A DNA stretch of 64,000 bases from Acinetobacter nosocomialis NIPH 2119 (GCF_000368085.1 NZ_KB849239.1:2122389-2186388); one strand, 5' to 3'; positions 9,697 through 17,680 are shown, numbered from the stretch's first letter. Notes: generated from the sequence alone by a model not told the origin. Numbers and translations: made by a program.

Positions 9697-9713
9697 TTTC
9701 AGTATAACTGAAA
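9697..9713. promoter_or_regulatory. Candidate LysR operator (palindrome)
   Basis: TTTCAGTATAACTGAAA has perfect 7-bp arms around ATA and contains a T-N11-A core, the usual LysR box form. It sits in the divergent intergenic region between the regulator and its presumed target. A weaker inverted repeat, GAATT-GGT-AATTC, follows at 9719-9731 and could be the activation half-site. Confidence 0.5.
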
Positions 9714-9838
9714 TTCAAGAATTGGTAATTCCTACATAGCTCACCTATTTCTATACTCCAATCATGTTCTCTACAACACGATTTAAGTCAGATTAAGAAC
9801 CAGAGAATATTTAATTACACTGTATAGGAAGTACGATT

Positions 9839-10783
9839 ATGAGTTTAGATTTACGTGGATTAACCCCAGCACCTGTGACTCCTTTTACCCGTGACGGACA
9901 AGTAGACCATGATGCAATTCAACGTTTAGGTTCATGGTTAGGCAGTATTGATGGTGTGAAAGGCTTGGTTGTTCTTGGGCATGCAGGTGAAGGAACATTC
10001 TTGTCGCAAAAAGAACAGATGCAGGTCATCGAAAGCTTTGTTAAATCTGTAGATGACAAAATTCCGGTAATCGCAGGGATTACACTCGAAGGTACTTCGG
10101 TTGCAGCAGAAGAAGCAAAACGTGCAGTCAGCGCGGGTGCTTCGGCAGGTTTAATTTACCCTTCACATGGCTGGTTGCGTTTTGGCTATCAAAAAGGCGC
10201 ACCACAAGATCGCTATAAAGCAATTTACGAAGAAAGTGGTTTGCCATCTATTCTATTCCAATATCCAGATGCAACGAAGGCCACTTACGACCTAGACACT
10301 CTACTCGATATTTCTGCACAGCCAGGCGTGTTTGCCATGAAAAATGGTGTGCGTAATATGCGCCGCTGGGATGTCGAAATTCCGATTATTCGCCGTGAAC
10401 GTCCAGACTTACAGGTGTTGACGTGCCACGATGAATATTTGCTTCACACCATGTTTGATGTAGACGGCGCTTTAGTGGGCTATGGCAATATTGCCCCTGA
10501 ACTTTTAATTGAAATGATTAAAGCAGGTAAAGCCAAAGATTACGCTAAAGCACGAGCGATTCACGACCAATTATTACCAGTGACTCGCAATGTTTATCAC
10601 CGCGGTTCACACATGGAAGGCACGGTCGCGCTTAAACATGCATTGGTTGCTCGCGGAATTTTGGACCATGCCACTGTGCGTTCGCCTCTGCTTCCACTCG
10701 CTGATGGTGCTGAGCAAGAAATTCATGATGCAATGCGTCAAGCCGGAATTGGCAAGGTCGATTTAACCCAAGCCGTTGCTTAA
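9839..10783 (+). CDS. Dihydrodipicolinate synthase-family lyase (class I aldolase/dehydratase)
   Basis: 314 residues with the DapA/N-acetylneuraminate lyase TIM-barrel fold. The Schiff-base Lys is seen in FAMKNG (K168) and the catalytic Tyr in LFQYPD (Y142). The GTTGE motif of true DapA is replaced by GHAGEG (47-52), which removes the Thr pair of the DapA proton relay. This, together with a divergent LysR gene, an MFS transporter and an OprD porin, argues for a catabolic aldolase or dehydratase acting on a 2-oxo acid, not for lysine synthesis. The substrate is not deducible from sequence alone. It has its own strong terminator 11 bases after the stop. Confidence 0.85.
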   Translation: MSLDLRGLTPAPVTPFTRDGQVDHDAIQRLGSWLGSIDGVKGLVVLGHAGEGTFLSQKEQMQVIESFVKSVDDKIPVIAGITLEGTSVAAEEAKRAVSAGASAGLIYPSHGWLRFGYQKGAPQDRYKAIYEESGLPSILFQYPDATKATYDLDTLLDISAQPGVFAMKNGVRNMRRWDVEIPIIRRERPDLQVLTCHDEYLLHTMFDVDGALVGYGNIAPELLIEMIKAGKAKDYAKARAIHDQLLPVTRNVYHRGSHMEGTVALKHALVARGILDHATVRSPLLPLADGAEQEIHDAMRQAGIGKVDLTQAVA

Positions 10784-10793
10784 ATTCCATTCG

Positions 10794-10820
10794 GGCTAGC
10801 ATATACGCTAGCCTTTTTTT
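10794..10820 (+). terminator. Terminator between the aldolase-family gene and the transporter gene
   Basis: A perfect GGCTAGC / GCTAGCC stem (10794-10800, 10807-10813) followed by seven T. It should largely end the first gene's transcript, so the downstream MFS gene depends on read-through or its own promoter in 10821-10940. Confidence 0.9.
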
Positions 10821-10955
10821 CCTGTACGCTGCCTGAGGCCAAACATCGGGCATGTCTCTTAAAAACAATAATAAAAAGCATGCAAACTGTGGTGAACAGG
10901 TAGTGCGAAATAGAACAACAAAACTACGAGGAATGTAGTGATAAGGAGATATAAG

Positions 10956-12341
10956 ATGACAAATCTAGCGGATGTAGAACAAATTAGTCATCATCAAAAA
11001 AATGCGGAAATTATTGCAAGACTCGAACGGCTACCCGTCACTGGTCGATTGCAATTTATGCGAATTACCATCGGTATCGCGACCTTTTTTGACGCTTATA
11101 CTGTTCTTGCGATTGCCTTTGCTTTACCCCAACTCATTACCGAATGGCACCTAACGCCTGCCTATGTCGGCGCAATCATTGCCGCGGGCTATGTCGGGCA
11201 ACTGGTTGGTGCGATCTTCTTTGGTTCTCTTGCCGAAAAAGTCGGTCGTTTAAAAGTGCTGTCTTTTACCATTTTACTGTTTGTGGCAATGGACATTTCT
11301 TGTCTGTTTGCTTGGAGCGGAATGTCGCTGTTAATTTTCCGTTTCTTGCAAGGTGTTGGAACAGGTGGTGAAGTGCCTGTTGCAAGTGCCTATATTAATG
11401 AGTTTATTGGTGCAGAAAAGCGCGGTAAGTTTTTCTTGCTCTATGAAGTTTTGTTCCCGCTCGGTCTTATGTTTGCAGGCATGGCTGCATTTTTCCTGAT
11501 GCCAATTTACGGCTGGAAAGTCATGTTTATTGTAGGCTTAATTCCATCTTTACTGGTGATTCCTTTACGGTTTTTCTTGCCTGAATCACCACGCTGGCTT
11601 GCTTCAAAAGGCCGTTTTAAAGAAGCAGATCAAGTGGTTAAAAGCTTTGAAGATGGTGCCATTAAAAGCGGTAAAACTTTGGCTGAACCTATGGTTAAAG
11701 AAATTAACCCGCAAGGCATGGCAAAAACCGACTGGCGCGAGCTGTTCCGTGGCATTTACCGTAAACGTACCTTTACCCTGTGGGGCATGTGGTTTTGCGT
11801 GTATATGGTGAACAATGCCATGGTGACTTGGCTGCCATCTCTTTACAAACAACATTTTGGTCTGTCGCTGCAAACCAGTTTAGGTTATGGCTGGATTACT
11901 TCAGGTGTGGGTGTGATTGCCTCTATTATCTGTGCCTTAATGATTGATAAAGTCGGCCGCCGTCCTTGGTACAGTGCAGCGTTTTTCTTGGCGATTATTC
12001 CACTCATGAGCCTCTCGATTTTAGGTGCAAAATCGGCGATGCAAGTTGTGATTTTAGCAACGCTGAGCTATGCCATTTTGCAAACCATTTCATTCTCTTT
12101 ATACCTTTACGCTGCCGAACTTTACCCTACTCGCCTACGTGCGATGGGCATTGGGTTTAGTACTGCTTGGCTACGTGCCGGCTCTGCAATTGGGCCTGTG
12201 ATGGTGGGTCTGGTTGTTGGTGGCTATGGCATTCAATATGTGTTTAGTGTGCTTGCCGTTGTGGCGCTCATTGGTGGGCTTGTGACCTTCTTGTTCGCCA
12301 TTGAAACCAAAGGCCAAGTGCTCGAAAAACTCTCTCCTTAA
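10956..12341 (+). CDS. MFS transporter (sugar/organic acid type)
   Basis: About 461 residues and 12 membrane segments. MFS signatures are visible: GSLAEKVGRLKVL after helix 2, ESPRWLASKGRF at the start of the central loop, and DKVGRRPWY in the second half. The type is the metabolite:H+ symporter/sugar porter group that often carries aromatic or sugar acids. An AAGGAG motif 7 bases before the ATG at 10956 fixes the start; the GTG at 10938 upstream is unlikely. With the aldolase-family enzyme and the porin it forms an uptake-and-degradation module. Confidence 0.88.
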   Translation: MTNLADVEQISHHQKNAEIIARLERLPVTGRLQFMRITIGIATFFDAYTVLAIAFALPQLITEWHLTPAYVGAIIAAGYVGQLVGAIFFGSLAEKVGRLKVLSFTILLFVAMDISCLFAWSGMSLLIFRFLQGVGTGGEVPVASAYINEFIGAEKRGKFFLLYEVLFPLGLMFAGMAAFFLMPIYGWKVMFIVGLIPSLLVIPLRFFLPESPRWLASKGRFKEADQVVKSFEDGAIKSGKTLAEPMVKEINPQGMAKTDWRELFRGIYRKRTFTLWGMWFCVYMVNNAMVTWLPSLYKQHFGLSLQTSLGYGWITSGVGVIASIICALMIDKVGRRPWYSAAFFLAIIPLMSLSILGAKSAMQVVILATLSYAILQTISFSLYLYAAELYPTRLRAMGIGFSTAWLRAGSAIGPVMVGLVVGGYGIQYVFSVLAVVALIGGLVTFLFAIETKGQVLEKLSP

Positions 12342-12362
12342 TTCATCCATTTCATAAAAAGC

Positions 12363-12385
12363 TTGCCTAACCCAGCGTTAGGCAA
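12363..12385 (+). repeat. Hairpin between transporter and porin genes
   Basis: A 9-bp perfect stem (TTGCCTAAC / GTTAGGCAA) without a T run, so it is not a typical terminator. It may stabilise the upstream mRNA or modulate the transporter-to-porin ratio. Confidence 0.5.
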
Positions 12386-12418
12386 AGGGCTTATTCATGC
12401 TTAAAAAAGGAATTTAAA

Positions 12419-13765
12419 ATGAATAAATATTTGCTATGGGGCTGTATTGGTTTAGGCAGCGTGAGCAATGCTTATGCAGAGCTTCCTCAACAATTTGGCA
12501 AGTTAGAATTAAAACTTAACACCCGTTACTGGAACGATGAAGGCACTGCCCACCCCACGCTTGCCAACCCTTCGCCTTCGTCGAGTGAATATGAACAAAG
12601 TGCTTTAGGGCTTGAGTTAAATTATCAGTCACCTTACTTGTGGGACTGGCTTGGAGTAGATAGTTCACTCTATGCAGTCACCAAGTTATTTGACTCAGGT
12701 AAGCCAAGCGCTCAGCTTTTAGAGGTCGAAAATAACGGCAAGCTTGATCAAAACTTTGCCACTTTAGGTCAGCTCTATATCAAGGCAAAACTCGGCGACA
12801 AAGGCGAAATTAAATTAGGTCGCCAATTGCACGATTCACTCTTGCTTAAAAGCACCAATAACCGCGCGGTGCCCGACACTTTTTCGGGTGCGAGTGGGCA
12901 GTTTCAACTGAATGATCAGCTACAGACTTACATGGCCTACTATGACCGCTGGAAACCGCGCAGCATGGACTCATTTGAAAAACTGGTGACTGAAAATGAC
13001 GAGCGCATTGATTATGTCGGTTTGCTCGGTGCCAAGTATCAATACAAAAACTGGAGTGTGAATGCCGAGTATTTAAACAGCAAAGATTATTTAAAAAAGT
13101 ACGGGGCGATTGCTCAATATAAATTTCCCTTGCATGGCTTGGTGTGGACATTTAACACAGGTGCTTTTTTCTCGCGTGATGATGGCAAGCTGTTTAAATG
13201 CGGTGCCGAAACCGAGCTGGATTGTGTCAAAGGCCAAGACATTAACAACCGCGGTAATGGTTATTTTGTCGATGTAAATGTGGCCAAGAATAATCTCGAA
13301 GGTGGCATTGCCGTTTCAAAGTTTGATGGTTTTTGGATTGAAGATAACTTTGCCGTGCACTCTGCCCGCAACTCGATTTTAACGCAAGATCACGGCACCA
13401 ACCCGTTTCCGACCTCTGCAACCATTGGCCCCGACTTTACCAATAATGATGAAACCGCCGTTGCCCTTCGGTTGAAATATAACTGGAAAGACTATGTGAA
13501 AGGTTTAAAAACCGAGGCGAAGTATATTTATGGCTTTGGCGCTCACCAAAGTAACATTAGCAGTGATATTGAAGGTAAAGAACGTTACTTTGACTTTACG
13601 GTGAGTTATGCCTTGCCGTGGGTAAAAAACTTAGATGTGCGCTATTCATTTTTGCATTATGAGTCAAAGTTTGAAAATGCAAACCTAGGTGAAAAAATAA
13701 ATGGAATGACGCGTAAAGATTGGGACCAGCACCGAGTATTTATTAATTACCGTTATACATTTTAA
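12419..13765 (+). CDS. OprD-family outer membrane porin
   Basis: 448 residues beginning with a signal peptide (cleavage likely after SNAYA, residue 20). The mature part is rich in alternating aromatic/polar beta strands and ends in a terminal Phe (RVFINYRYTF), the outer-membrane insertion signal. The OprD/BenF family lets small carboxylates and basic amino acids cross the outer membrane. Its position after the MFS gene suggests it admits the same substrate. A hairpin-T terminator closes the cluster. Confidence 0.88.
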   Translation: MNKYLLWGCIGLGSVSNAYAELPQQFGKLELKLNTRYWNDEGTAHPTLANPSPSSSEYEQSALGLELNYQSPYLWDWLGVDSSLYAVTKLFDSGKPSAQLLEVENNGKLDQNFATLGQLYIKAKLGDKGEIKLGRQLHDSLLLKSTNNRAVPDTFSGASGQFQLNDQLQTYMAYYDRWKPRSMDSFEKLVTENDERIDYVGLLGAKYQYKNWSVNAEYLNSKDYLKKYGAIAQYKFPLHGLVWTFNTGAFFSRDDGKLFKCGAETELDCVKGQDINNRGNGYFVDVNVAKNNLEGGIAVSKFDGFWIEDNFAVHSARNSILTQDHGTNPFPTSATIGPDFTNNDETAVALRLKYNWKDYVKGLKTEAKYIYGFGAHQSNISSDIEGKERYFDFTVSYALPWVKNLDVRYSFLHYESKFENANLGEKINGMTRKDWDQHRVFINYRYTF

Positions 13766-13771
13766 GAGCAG

Positions 13772-13802
13772 GCTAAACGTTTAGTTTAGCTTTATTATTT
13801 TT
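13772..13802 (+). terminator. Terminator of the porin gene
   Basis: GCTAAAC / GTTTAGC stem (13772-13778, 13784-13790) followed by TTTATTATTTTT. Confidence 0.8.
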
Positions 13803-13929
13803 ATTAATTTTACGATTTAAATCGATTAACTTTTGAGTTTAATTAAAATATAAATTTATATTTAAAATTTTTATAATATTTTATTTAAATTGAATTGACC
13901 TGTTAAAAACTTATGATTATTATGGTCCC

Positions 13930-14120
13930 GCTGGCCTACATTGCCAGTCGGTTTTGACAGACCGCTATACATACAGCGCATCAGATTTGCTCCTTCTGAG
14001 GGGAAGATCTGTGTGTAAAAACCACCGTCCCCCTCACGTTGCGGTAGGGCGGAAGGGGGACACCTTCGGGTGTGCTGGTTCTGTATGTCCGGTCTGTCAA
14101 CCCTCTTTCGTTCTACCACC
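13930..14120 (+). ncRNA. Candidate structured antisense RNA, C4-like
   Basis: This GC-richer island inside AT-rich DNA folds strongly. TTGACAGACCG (13954-13964) pairs with CGGTCTGTCAA (14090-14100). Between these arms lie a CAGAT/ATCTG hairpin with inner CTCC/GGGG (13982-14011), a TCCCCCT/AGGGGGA hairpin (14028-14060) and an ACACC-TTCG-GGTGT tetraloop hairpin (14060-14073). Outside the stem, a CTGGC/GCCAG hairpin (13931-13947) and the arm GTTCTACCACC (14110-14120) are complementary to sequences downstream. This is the layout of C4-type antisense RNAs of P1/P7-like immunity regions. Identity is inferred; strand is set by the downstream ribosome-binding site and mini-ORF. Confidence 0.45.
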
Positions 14121-14154
14121 CTAATCAATTGACGGTGATTTTTGGTGGTAGAAC
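14110..14154 (+). promoter_or_regulatory. 11-bp inverted repeat linking the RNA arm to the mini-ORF leader
   Basis: GTTCTACCACC (14110-14120) is perfectly complementary to GGTGGTAGAAC (14144-14154). The second arm ends 12 bases before the AAGGAG ribosome binding site. Either a hairpin forms locally, or the first arm acts as antisense against this and similar sites. Confidence 0.6.
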
Positions 14155-14178
14155 TCCATATATTTTAAGGAGTTGACC

Positions 14179-14214
14179 ATGCCACTATATATAGTTATCC
14201 CCTCTCCCTTATAA
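14179..14214 (+). CDS. 11-codon mini-ORF with an ideal ribosome binding site
   Basis: ATG to TAA encodes MPLYIVIPSPL. AAGGAG (14167-14172) lies 6 bases before the ATG, an ideal spacing, yet the frame is tiny and nothing longer follows. It may be a regulatory leader peptide or the truncated start of a lost phage gene of the kind controlled by a C4-type RNA. Confidence 0.35.
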   Translation: MPLYIVIPSPL

Positions 14215-14416
14215 AATTTTTATTTATTTAAAATTTAGATTTTCTATTATCTAAAGTTTTAAATCTATAAATTATTTTTATTTTAAAATTTAAGTCATTT
14301 TATTTTATTGCTTTTATAGGCGGGTTAACTATTGCCTTTAAAAATGATTTTAAAACTTAAAATATAGCGGTTTATTTTTTCTCATTGAGATATCCCCAAA
14401 TCATCACGAGAATAAT

Positions 14417-14701
14417 ATGAAATTTTATAAAACTATTTTAGTTTTAGGCCTCGTTGTCGGCGATTACAGCGTTTCGGGTTGTGACATACACACTCAGCAG
14501 GAGTTTGAAAAAATTTGCCTGTCGGGTGGGCACACTCAAGCCAGTTGCGACTGTATTTACCAACGGCTCGAACAAGTGTATTCGCCTCAGCTTATGCAAC
14601 GTCTAGAACATGTCAGTTTGCAAAGTCCTGCTCTCCCACAGGACTTTGCCCCTACTTTTTTTAGTGTAATGCGGCGGTGCGATAAAAATGACATGGGCTA
14701 A
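14417..14701 (+). CDS. Small exported cysteine-rich protein (paralogue B)
   Basis: 94 residues. The N-terminal hydrophobic segment ends in VSGC (Cys 22), which fits a lipobox, although Asp16 within the segment is unusual. The mature part has conserved Cys 34, 44, 46 and 88 and the blocks GGHTQASCDCIYQRLE, YSPQLMQRL and SLQSP. It is paralogous to the protein at 8474-8749, about 5.7 kb away on the same strand. A GAGAATAAT stretch precedes the ATG. Function unknown; envelope location and two disulfides are inferred. Confidence 0.75.
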   Translation: MKFYKTILVLGLVVGDYSVSGCDIHTQQEFEKICLSGGHTQASCDCIYQRLEQVYSPQLMQRLEHVSLQSPALPQDFAPTFFSVMRRCDKNDMG

Positions 14702-14770
14702 GCATTTGGCTTAGCTCCCTTATCTCTGTGTCGCAATGGTGGATGACTTTAAATCAGCGCAAAAAATTAA

Positions 14771-14819
14771 AGTTCTGTTGTGGCACGGGGGCCTTGCGCG
14801 GTAGAACTCTTGTAGGCCA
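14771..14819 (+). promoter_or_regulatory. Bipartite site complementary to the candidate antisense RNA
   Basis: GGTAGAAC (14800-14807) is complementary to GTTCTACC (14110-14117), and TGTAGGCCA (14811-14819) to TGGCCTACA (13932-13940). The two matches are three bases apart here and in the antiparallel order expected for one RNA binding both. The segment can also fold by AGTTCT (14771-14776) with AGAACT (14803-14808). No gene on the plus strand now follows it, because the Qat block begins in the opposite direction. Confidence 0.35.
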
Positions 14820-14834
14820 ATAAACTTAGTTATT

Positions 14835-15560
14835 TTAAATTTTTAATAATTTATTTAAGTTATCTCTTAACTGATTACAACATATGTCCTTATTTACCCC
14901 CCAAACCTCACTTAAATAAGGAATTATTTTCTCGGTGTCCCAAGGATATGTAAAATTGTTATCAAGACTGACAAAAGGACCATCCGTTTCTAAAAGAATC
15001 AATTCTTTAGGAATATTATTTATAATTTCTATTCCTTTTTTAGTTTTTAACATTTGTAATCCAATACTAAATCTACACCCTAATTTAATAGCAATTTGAA
15101 GGTCTTTTAAACTACCAGTATACCAATGTAAAATTGGCTTACCACATTTAGGGTATTTCAGTAAGATATTTAAAACTTCTTTGACTGCTCCTCTAGAATG
15201 GATGCTAATAACTTTATTGCCGTGTAAATTACATTCAGCCATAACTTTATCAAAAATCTGAGCTTGCAATTCAAAAGTATCTTTATATTTTGGACTACCA
15301 TCTAAACCAATCTCGCCAATAAAACGAGTATTTTTGATGTTATCAAGAAATAGAGATAATTCATCATACTTTAGATGAGCAATTTCAGGATGAAGCCCTA
15401 AAGCTACCTTAATATTATTAAAGATTTTCATTCTTTTCGAAGTTGCAATCCAAGCTCTGGGACTAGTTGTAACTAGTAAAGTAAACTCACATCGTTCATT
15501 AACTTTGTGAGCTAACTCTAAAGAATTGGGATACAAATCTAAGTGACAATGCAAATCCAT
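14835..15560 (-). CDS. qatD: Qat defence system protein QatD (TatD-family metal nuclease)
   Basis: 241 residues of TatD-type amidohydrolase fold. The metal ligands are all visible: HCH near the N-terminus (MDLHCHLD), Glu in IGEIGLDG, His in SIHSRG, His in LHWYTG and Asp in ETDGP. TatD enzymes are metal-dependent DNases. As the last gene of qatABCD it is one of the four proteins reported to give phage resistance together. Its ATG lies one base after the qatC stop, so it is translationally coupled. It is the 3'-most gene of a low-GC block. Confidence 0.88.
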   Translation of the reverse strand: MDLHCHLDLYPNSLELAHKVNERCEFTLLVTTSPRAWIATSKRMKIFNNIKVALGLHPEIAHLKYDELSLFLDNIKNTRFIGEIGLDGSPKYKDTFELQAQIFDKVMAECNLHGNKVISIHSRGAVKEVLNILLKYPKCGKPILHWYTGSLKDLQIAIKLGCRFSIGLQMLKTKKGIEIINNIPKELILLETDGPFVSLDNNFTYPWDTEKIIPYLSEVWGVNKDICCNQLRDNLNKLLKI

Positions 15561-15561
15561 A

Positions 15562-16845
15562 TTATGAAATCACTTTATGTTGTTGTAGTAGAGCCTGTAA
15601 TTCAAGGATACCTGTATCTACAACTTTTTCATATCGAGTATAATTTTCTGCATCAGCAAATGCTAAAGCCCCACTAAAGTATTTTACCCCTTTCTTCTGT
15701 CTCATTAAGCAAGCCATTGCAACAGCTGCAATATCATTAGCATCTTTTTCAATACCGCCTTTTGCAATTTTTTTGATAGAGTATTCTTTAGTTTTGTCTG
15801 GAATTCCTCCAGCTTTAAATGCTGCGCGTCTAACAAGACATGGTACACAGCGACCACAATGCTTATAACCATAAGTCAGATAACGACTACAACTTGTAGT
15901 TGTTGATATATGCCTTTTTAAGAGCGCAAGATTCTTACAATTTTTAATCATTTCACCTTTTGTCATAAACTGATATGGATTGACTAGTTGCACATCTAAT
16001 CCAACTTTTTTCCATATATTTTCTAATATTTCCAATACAATTGGATGTGTTGTTTTCGTACTCAAACTACCAAAACGGCCTAGATTGAGAGGGATATTTA
16101 AACTAATAAACCCATTTTCAGGTACGATAATTTTTTTTGTTGTATTAGAGTTTAATAATTCAGAAGCAACCAATGCAAATGCATAAAATACTATTGACCT
16201 AGCTCTTGAAGATCGTTCACCTCTTGATCTTAAACCAGTTGCATGACTCCATTGAAAATGTTGATTTGAGGATTTAAGTACTTTTGCGTATTGAATTTGT
16301 TTTTGTCTATCCCCTTTAACTACTTGTGAGACAAAGAGAGGTTTTTCTCCTTCCTCACACAGATCAATTCCACCAATTAAACTATCCATCCCCCCTGATA
16401 ATAAGGATACACAGGTGGCATCTTGATACAGTTTTAATTTGGATGGATGTGGTGTATCCCATTTAAATTCTTTAGTAGATTGAATGAAATTTAGAGTCCA
16501 AAAATCACCTGTAAGCTTTCTTAAAAGCTTAATCAAATCTTCCTTATTATCTTCCCATTTCTGCGGATCACACAAAGAAACTTCTAAATCTATTTGTCTA
16601 GTCCATCCATCAGGACTATGTGATCTATCACACACTTGATCAGCTGCATTAATAGCTAAACCAATTCTGAGAAAGTCAAAAACTACAGTACTAGGCGTAA
16701 TTCCTTTTTTCTTGAAATCTTTTAACAGCTTTAAACCAATCGTACCTATATTAGAATGACCACTATTGTCAAAAAAACAAAAATTAAAAGTATTATTTTC
16801 TAACTGTGTCAGAAAATCACATTTATCTTTACATATAACTTTCAT
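15562..16845 (-). CDS. qatC: Qat defence system protein QatC (QueC-like)
   Basis: 427 residues. The PP-loop ATP pyrophosphatase motif SLLSGGMDSLIGG is present, as are the QueC-type zinc cysteines (one in TTTSCSRY, then three in HCGRCVPC). It is longer than housekeeping QueC, with an extra N-terminal region of about 150 residues, as in defence-associated QueC homologues. By homology it may activate a carboxylate or make a 7-deazaguanine-like modification; its target in Qat is not known. The start codon overlaps the qatB stop by one base (TAATG). Confidence 0.88.
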   Translation of the reverse strand: MKVICKDKCDFLTQLENNTFNFCFFDNSGHSNIGTIGLKLLKDFKKKGITPSTVVFDFLRIGLAINAADQVCDRSHSPDGWTRQIDLEVSLCDPQKWEDNKEDLIKLLRKLTGDFWTLNFIQSTKEFKWDTPHPSKLKLYQDATCVSLLSGGMDSLIGGIDLCEEGEKPLFVSQVVKGDRQKQIQYAKVLKSSNQHFQWSHATGLRSRGERSSRARSIVFYAFALVASELLNSNTTKKIIVPENGFISLNIPLNLGRFGSLSTKTTHPIVLEILENIWKKVGLDVQLVNPYQFMTKGEMIKNCKNLALLKRHISTTTSCSRYLTYGYKHCGRCVPCLVRRAAFKAGGIPDKTKEYSIKKIAKGGIEKDANDIAAVAMACLMRQKKGVKYFSGALAFADAENYTRYEKVVDTGILELQALLQQHKVIS

Positions 16846-17672
16846 TAAATTTCACCCTCATAAAGAGAGAAAGTATTTTCTAAACTTTTTTCAAGAACTT
16901 TTTTAATTTCTCTATTTGAGGGATTAACTAAATGAGTTTTCAAAACCTCTAAGTTACTTTTTAAATCTGCTTCAAGATAGCTTCTCATCTCATCCATTCT
17001 GTGCACAATAACTTCAGGTTTAAATTCTGAGCTTTCCATAACTTGACCAATATCATGACATAAACGATTTAGACACTCACTTGCTAAAAAACGTTCAATT
17101 AAAAACCATATTTCATTTTGTTGAATATTTTGTAAGTCTATATCTGGGTTAGTCTCATAAAGTTCACTCATTGCTTTAGATAAAGAATCTCTGCATGAAT
17201 CCTCATCAACGCTTCCACCATCAGGTATAAGTATATTAATGATTTGGTTTTCTAACTCTCTAAAATTAGGAGTTGCACCATTTAAACTCGATAACCACTT
17301 TTGAATACTGGGTATGTTTTCTATATTTTGTATTAGACCAAATAAATTTGAGCCAACTGTGGTAGCAACTCTCATTCTAGAAGAAAGTTGTTTTGCTCCA
17401 CCCATTCCAGTTTTAGAATAGTTTCCGGCAACTTTTCTAAAATTTTGTTGACCACCGTGTTTTAGAAACTCTCTCATAGGAGTTCTGGAGGGAGCAAAAC
17501 GTCTAGGTGGAGAAATTCCGCCTACTTGAGTATTTTGTTCATCATTAGCATCTTGATTAACATTATTATTAGTATCTATATCAGGCCCTCCACTGGTTGG
17601 AATTTGATCCAACCATGGAGGATCAAACGAAATTCCACCTTGTGGCCCTTTACTAGAAGTTGAAGTACCCAT
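16845..17672 (-). CDS. qatB: Qat defence system protein QatB
   Basis: 275 residues, assigned by position between qatA and qatC and by general form. It has a low-complexity polar N-terminus rich in Gly, Ser, Asn and Asp (about 1-50), a basic linker (RRFAPSRTPMR), then an all-alpha, Leu-rich domain. No catalytic motif is seen. The gene starts 8 bases after the qatA stop and overlaps qatC by one base, so it is part of the operon. QatB has no known biochemical activity. Confidence 0.8.
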   Translation of the reverse strand: MGTSTSSKGPQGGISFDPPWLDQIPTSGGPDIDTNNNVNQDANDEQNTQVGGISPPRRFAPSRTPMREFLKHGGQQNFRKVAGNYSKTGMGGAKQLSSRMRVATTVGSNLFGLIQNIENIPSIQKWLSSLNGATPNFRELENQIINILIPDGGSVDEDSCRDSLSKAMSELYETNPDIDLQNIQQNEIWFLIERFLASECLNRLCHDIGQVMESSEFKPEVIVHRMDEMRSYLEADLKSNLEVLKTHLVNPSNREIKKVLEKSLENTFSLYEGEI

Positions 17673-17680
17673 TTAATTAT

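Noticed and set aside
13871..14128. Minus-strand open frame of 85 codons
   Set aside because: It covers the highly structured region, has no ribosome binding site and an unnatural residue composition. It is a by-product of the GC-rich RNA.
13800..14850. Left attachment site of an ssrA-integrated island
   Set aside because: I looked for a copy of the ssrA 3' end (GGTGGAGATGGCGGGAG) and found none; the GGTGGTAGAAC segment is only superficially similar.
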